A stretch of DNA of 22,195 nucleotides from Chara braunii. Lineage: Eukaryota; Streptophyta; Charophyceae; Charales; Characeae. Numbering within the stretch: the stretch's first letter is position 1; each line of letters starts with the position of its first letter. A program made the translations under genes and the position numbers. The DNA lies in assembly GCA_003427395.1 (NCBI GenBank), contig BFEA01000078.1, forward strand, positions 2,928,103 to 2,950,297, in the 5' to 3' direction. Below, piece after piece: positions 18,508 through 22,195 of the stretch. Under the pieces are notes generated by a model. That model was given only the letters and a program-made list of their open reading frames with translations. It was not told where the DNA came from and made no database searches.

Positions 18508-18618
18508 GGCCCAAGTTGCACTACTCGCCATCCGCCAAGATTTCCAATGCATTTGGACAACCATGATGTCCACATGCAATCAAAATGTTGGCGGATGGCG
18601 AGTAGTGCAACGAGGCCC
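18508..18618. mobile_element. 111-bp near-palindromic MITE with GGGCC-type ends
   Basis: The arms GTTGCACTACTCGCCATCCG then CCA (18515-18537) and its exact reverse complement (18589-18611) sit at the ends. The termini are GGCCCAAG on the left and, read inward, GGGCCTCG on the right. The remainder also pairs loosely (GCATTTGGACA against GCATGTGGACA). TAT flanks both sides (18505-18507 and 18619-18621). The ends resemble the GGGCCTCGCCACACC family, so this is probably a very short relative. Confidence 0.68.
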
Positions 18619-18621
18619 TAT

Positions 18622-19385
18622 GTCTGATCCTGACTTTTCGAAGTGTCGAATACAGGGGCCCCCCTGGTACTGTGCTGCTGGGACTATACATCGACTCGAT
18701 CTATGCTTGCCTCATCCTCTCTGTGCGTCCCTCGGCGGGACATCCGTTCGAACGATACAGGGAACATCAGCATGGCCAGGAAGTACCAAAAAAAAAAAAA
18801 CACCACCTCTGTACGCTCCAATTTTAACGGATGCCCCGACGTTTCTCCCCTTGGGTTTTTTCCGCCTCTATAGTTTTGCGATTTCCTTCGTTGTCATCTT
18901 GACTGGAAAAAATAAAATAACCCTAACGTGCCAGCTCAGCTGCTACACCCATGAGCGGTCGAAGCACAGACACAATTTCGAATCCAGGTGCGATCACAGG
19001 AACGACATGATAATTCTGAATGATTTGCGCGCAGTGGACTTGCCCCGTGCCTATTGCAAGCGCAGGGGTCTTCGCGTCCCCCACCAGCTGTCACGTCTAG
19101 CCTTGGCTACGGCAGCCCGCTCTCGATCGTAACCGTTCAGCGGGTGGGCACGGCATGCCCCACAGCGGTCACCACGCCGACTGTCCTACCTGACCACATC
19201 GGGGAGTGATGATCACGATTCCAACTGCTCAACCGAATATGGACAGAAAGACTGGCCACGTATCCCCAGGAAAGTACTAGCGTAACCTTTGCCCTAAGTC
19301 AGGTCGAAGCATCCACCCCTTGGTGCGAACAGATCATTGGTTCGCAATGAAGTACTAGTTCTGCCTGCCTGCCGACGAATGCAAA
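18622..19385. other. Gene-free upstream region of the DUF4360 gene
   Basis: No recognisable repeat or coding region was found; one long frame here is the tail of a frame entering from the TC microsatellite. The last 400 bases are the likely upstream regulatory zone of the gene that starts at 19566. Confidence 0.5.
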
Positions 19386-19394
19386 TATAAAAAA
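19386..19394 (+). promoter_or_regulatory. TATA box of the DUF4360 gene
   Basis: TATAAAAAA lies 180 bases before the ATG. Transcription from about 19415-19425 would give a leader of roughly 145 bases. It is the best core-promoter match upstream of this gene and is inferred from sequence only. Confidence 0.5.
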
Positions 19395-19565
19395 CGCAGT
19401 AGCACCGAGAAAGCATAACGAACGGCCAACATCGTGAGTGAAGGCGCAGGCAATAGCGGCGGGCTTTAAGTGGGGGAAGAGAGTTTAAGAGGCGAGAGAG
19501 GCTAGGCGGTGCTTTCGAGGCGAAGGCGAGTGAGAACATTCTCGAGGCTTATCACCAAGGTGACA

Positions 19566-20162
19566 ATGGCGCGCTGCGGAGCTTCAGCGGTGGCCATGGC
19601 GGCCTTGCTTCTGCTGATTGCAGCTGCCACACCTGCACTTGCGCAACCCGCGTCCGTGACCATTAGTGGGGTCACATTTGGCGGGAACGGGTGCAGCTGG
19701 AGCAACAGCGAATATTCCTACTCAAGCAACTCCAAGACAATCACTTTCATCTTCGGCGGGATGGTGGCCACCACCGACGGGGGGCTTGAGGATAGGCGGA
19801 AGGTGTGCCAGATCTCCATGTCCATAAGTTATCCTGATGGCTGGACCTACACGCTGGGGCAGGTGACCGGCCGTGGATTCGCCGACATTGCCAAAGGATC
19901 CCAGGGCATTTACGAGACGCATTTCTACTTCTCGGGGCAGACTGGCACCCCCAGAGTCAGCCGCATCCTCCCGGGCAAGTTCGTCGACAGCTTTGAGTTC
20001 ACGGACGACTTCAGCACGTCTGTCTGGAGCCAGTGCAACAACACTCCTAATCTCAATATCAAGTCCGTGGTCAGGGTGGAAGGAAGCCAGGCCGTCATGG
20101 CGCTCGATTCCTCGGACACCAAGTTCCAGCTCGTCTACTACTTCGACTGGAAGGAGTGCTAA
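19566..20162 (+). CDS. Secreted DUF4360-family protein
   Basis: The single-exon gene encodes 198 residues. An N-terminal signal peptide is clear: a hydrophobic AMAALLLLIAAAT core, with cleavage likely after ALA at about residue 26. The mature part shows the DUF4360 pattern in order: a G-x-GC at 40-43, D-RRKVC with Cys81, YPDGWTYT at 89-96, GFADI at 104-108, YFSGQT at 121-126, WSQC with Cys157, LNI at 163-165, DSSD at 181-184, and a closing W-x2-C with Cys198. The four cysteines probably form two disulphides in the secreted protein. The family is known mainly from fungi and bacteria and has no established reaction. The ATG at 19566 is preferred because the signal peptide begins there. Base composition is more GC-rich than the surrounding repeats, and no break is seen. 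Confidence 0.82.
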   Translation: MARCGASAVAMAALLLLIAAATPALAQPASVTISGVTFGGNGCSWSNSEYSYSSNSKTITFIFGGMVATTDGGLEDRRKVCQISMSISYPDGWTYTLGQVTGRGFADIAKGSQGIYETHFYFSGQTGTPRVSRILPGKFVDSFEFTDDFSTSVWSQCNNTPNLNIKSVVRVEGSQAVMALDSSDTKFQLVYYFDWKEC

Positions 20163-20591
20163 GTTTCCAGATTTAGAAGCCTCCAATCGGGGACGTCGCT
20201 GAAGCAGATGACCGGATGACACATCAACGGTCCAAGATGGCGGTTGACTTGACAGCACGACTACGTTGAGTTCGGTCTCGTGGCCAGAAAGCATGGGTGG
20301 CTTGGATAGAGGCGCTAGACCTCCTTCAGTTCTTGGAGGCTTATGTCAGACAAGGCCGAGGGTAGTGGTACGTTGGGAACAGTCATTCATCTGAAGTCGG
20401 GGAGGGACGGGGGTCGTAGTCGGGAGGCTGAGCGTCATAGAAAATCTTATAGGCTAAGGGCGGTGCGAGCAGTCTTTCCGATCTGATTGACCCGAGCTGA
20501 TTGTAAGCCTGTTACGACGAACATGTGAGAACGAAGAAATTCTTCATTACCATATGGTTTACGAACTTACGAAGGACTTGCAAACGGGTGG
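20163..20591. other. 3' flank of the DUF4360 gene, nothing recognised
   Basis: There is no gene, no canonical AATAAA close to the stop codon and no repeat that I can name. The region should contain the gene's 3' untranslated region. The minus-strand open frame over the gene is the usual shadow of a GC-biased coding sequence. Confidence 0.5.
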
Positions 20592-20669
20592 TCTCCCTCT
20601 CTCTGCTCTCTCTCCTCTCTCTCCTCTCTCTCCTCTCTCTCCTCTCTCTCCCTCTCTCTCTCTCTCTCT
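20592..20669 (+). repeat. (CTCTCTCC)n / (TC)n simple repeat
   Basis: About five units of an 8-base CTCTCTCC repeat run into plain TC repeats. Frames through it give Ser/Leu-rich artefact peptides. Confidence 0.9.
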
Positions 20670-20678
20670 TTCCCCCAG

Positions 20679-20981
20679 CTGCCGCCCTCTCTTTGTCTCA
20701 CACACTTTTGGCATGGCCACTTTTCGTACTTCTGTGTCCGAATGACTGCTTCGAGTATGCAAGAAACACGAAAGATTACTGAATGGGATGACGCTGCTCT
20801 CATCACAGCTCTCTCTCTCTACCTCTCTTCTCCCCACCGCTGGCTCCCCTCTTTCTCTCTCACACAATTTTGCCACGGCCACTTTTTCTTACTTTGCGTC
20901 TGAATGCCTGCTTCGACTCCTTGAAGTATGCAAAAAAGAAACACGAAAGATTACTGAATGGGATCACGCTGCTCTCATCAA
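20679..20981 (+). repeat. Imperfect tandem duplication, two units of about 130-142 bp
   Basis: 20679-20808 and 20840-20981 share CTCACACA, TTTTG, GGCCACTTTTTC/G, TACTT, GAATG, CTGCTTCGA, GTATGCAA and then AAACACGAAAGATTACTGAA TGGGAT, ending CGCTGCTCTCATCA. The second unit has a few extra bases. No protein is supported. A further partial block (CAAAACTATG, 20980 and 21014) follows. Confidence 0.8.
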
Positions 20982-21620
20982 AACTATGCTATGGCGTGGC
21001 ACTTCTCTTACCAAAACTATGTCATGGCCCTTATGGGCTCTCCTGTGTTAGGTGACGGAATATGATTGCCTAGGAAGCAACAGCCATTGATTGTCGTTTG
21101 GTGCTCTCTCTTTTCTCACCTTGTAAACCATGATGCAAGGAATATGCGCGAGAGCCATAGACAGAAATACAGGTTGCAAAACCACGCAGAAGTCCAGATA
21201 GTCACCAACATTCCATCCAAATAAGAGCAAACAGTGAACTCGTGTGCCAATGTTATCGCCCTCAAGCCCCACCAACACAGAATCTAATGTCGCTCATCTC
21301 TGTCTGGTGCCCAGCACCCAGCCTACTCTACTGAGCCTATCTAGCCTATCTACATCCGTGCAACAGGATCACTTCTACGTTGAAGACCAATGTACACGAC
21401 GTCAACACCAATGACCTCCCAGATACATTAGGTACGTTCTCTCTCCTCCCCTCATCAGACCTTGACCACACACTCATGTGCCTCCTACCCGAAGACCACC
21501 TTCGCCCAGCACCCGCATGCGCCCGGGCAGCCCCAATATGGCTTCCATGAACCCGCTGCCATGCAGTGCACCTCTCCTATGAAACACCCGCGGACGCGTC
21601 CACGGGGTCCAGCTCGGATG
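20982..21620. other. Gene-free region
   Basis: No coding or RNA gene was recognised. The stretch is unremarkable apart from rising GC content towards 21520-21670. Confidence 0.5.
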
Positions 21621-21640
21621 GCGGCCGTATATACGGCCGC
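21621..21640. other. Perfect 20-bp GC-rich palindrome
   Basis: GCGGCCGTATATACGGCCGC is its own reverse complement, set in a GC-rich zone with repeated GCGGACGCG blocks (21590 and 21665). Its function is unknown. Confidence 0.85.
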
Positions 21641-21731
21641 GTCCGCTGCCGACCTGGCCAGCGCCGCGGACGCGAATTTACCATATTTTTCCTGAATTAA
21701 ATAATGGGTAAGGAAAAATAACAAAATATGA

Positions 21732-21760
21732 GGTTGTAGGGACTTTTAATCCCTACAACC
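21732..21760. other. 11-bp stem-loop next to inverted-repeat-bounded segment
   Basis: GGTTGTAGGGA (21732-21742) and TCCCTACAACC (21750-21760) are exact complements around a 7-base loop. CTACAACCC recurs near 22041-22050, so this hairpin may be part of the terminal structure of the next feature. Confidence 0.7.
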
Positions 21761-21955
21761 CTAGGCTACCAGCCGGGCCGCCCGGGTCCCGGGTGGCCAG
21801 CCCGTGCAAGGACCAAGGAAGGTCCCAAAAAAAAAAACAAAAAAAAAAATCAAAAAAATCGGAAAACAACCTACGTTATGCAGAAAAATAAACTGAAAAA
21901 CTTTTGCCTCAGGGTTACATCGAAATTCTTCACCAAATTTAAAATAAAAAATAAC

Positions 21956-21992
<37 letters not shown>

Positions 21993-22040
21993 TTTTTGGC
22001 CGGGTCGGGCAAGTCACCCCGGGCCACTCTGGTAGCCTAG
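21761..22040. mobile_element. AT-rich segment bounded by inverted CTAGGCTACCAG, possible MITE
   Basis: CTAGGCTACCAG at 21761-21772 is mirrored exactly at 22029-22040. GC-rich GGGCC/CCCGGG blocks lie just inside each end, and CTACAACC lies just outside both. The interior is A/T-rich with A runs and a (TTA)n microsatellite at 21959-21991, and it encodes nothing. A non-autonomous element is plausible, but no target duplication is clear. Confidence 0.45.
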
Positions 22041-22195
22041 CTACAACCCCAATTTTTTTTTTTTATAGAAAAAGATAAGTTTTTAGAATTATAAAATATA
22101 AAAAACAGAAAAGGTGGAGAAGATAAATTATTATTATTATTTTTTTTTAAGTATTTTTTGGGGGGAGGGATTTTTGGTTGGCAGTTCATTGTATT
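22041..22195. other. A/T-rich end of window, nothing recognised
   Basis: The stretch consists of poly(T), A-rich runs and short ATT repeats, with a GGGGGGAGGG block near the end. No feature can be supported. Confidence 0.5.

Noticed and set aside
18278-19132. Long open frame starting in the TC microsatellite
   Set aside because: The first part is repeat-encoded Ser/Leu, it crosses an N and a MITE, and no domain is seen.
19722-20294. 190-codon minus-strand frame opposite the DUF4360 gene
   Set aside because: It is the antisense shadow of a GC-biased coding sequence with no family features of its own.
21761-22027. Minus-strand frame with Ile/Phe-rich tract
   Set aside because: It is produced by the (TTA)n and A/T runs inside a probable non-coding element.
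1-22195. CRISPR arrays, tRNA or rRNA genes, telomeric repeats
   Set aside because: None seen: no evenly spaced identical repeats with unique spacers, no cloverleaf with a GGTTCGAATCC-type arm, and no TTTAGGG runs.

Overview
The window looks like repeat-rich nuclear DNA from a member of the green lineage. A charophyte or other streptophyte alga with a large genome fits best. This is inferred from nested plant-type DNA transposons, poly(A)-tailed LINEs of the L1 type with a zf-RVT tail, and a Penelope-like retroelement with the permuted domain order reported for green algae and spike mosses. There are no bacterial operons and no rRNA or tRNA genes. I found one convincing host gene; nearly everything else is mobile or simple-sequence DNA.

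Layout. 1-763 may be the end of an LTR. 764-1300 has no gene. 1301-12992 is probably a small GGGCC-ended DNA transposon, split by two insertions. The first, at 1579-1960, is a Mutator-like MITE with a 9-bp target duplication. The second, at 2083-12902, is a Penelope-like element (PLE) array: a 1.17-kb pseudo-LTR, a leader, a CCHC zinc-knuckle/charged-helix ORF, a GIY-YIG endonuclease, a linker with a CxC motif, a reverse transcriptase, and a second copy of the 1.17-kb repeat ending in (TC)n. A 12-bp sequence is repeated on both sides of the array. Between the CxC linker and the RT, a 4.5-kb 5'-truncated L1-type LINE has inserted in the opposite orientation (5697 to about 10215).

13160-15919 is a PIF/Harbinger-like element with TTA target duplications. 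It contains a 768-bp MITE (13440-14207, also TTA) and a second poly(A)-tailed LINE fragment (about 14245-15814). 15920-19380 has no recognisable gene: it holds repeats, microsatellites, a 252-bp hairpin element (17718-17969) and a 111-bp near-palindromic MITE (18508-18618). 19566-20162 is an intact gene for a secreted DUF4360-family protein, with a TATA box at 19386. 20163-22195 holds TC-rich repeats, a 150-bp-class tandem duplication, a perfect GC-rich palindrome and an AT-rich segment bounded by inverted repeats.

The most notable system is the PLE. Its order is endonuclease, then CxC linker, then RT, which is the reverse of canonical PLEs, and it also carries a gag-like CCHC ORF. This copy is dead (stops, frameshifts, altered catalytic residues), but the architecture is readable. 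All assignments are by eye; no searches were run.
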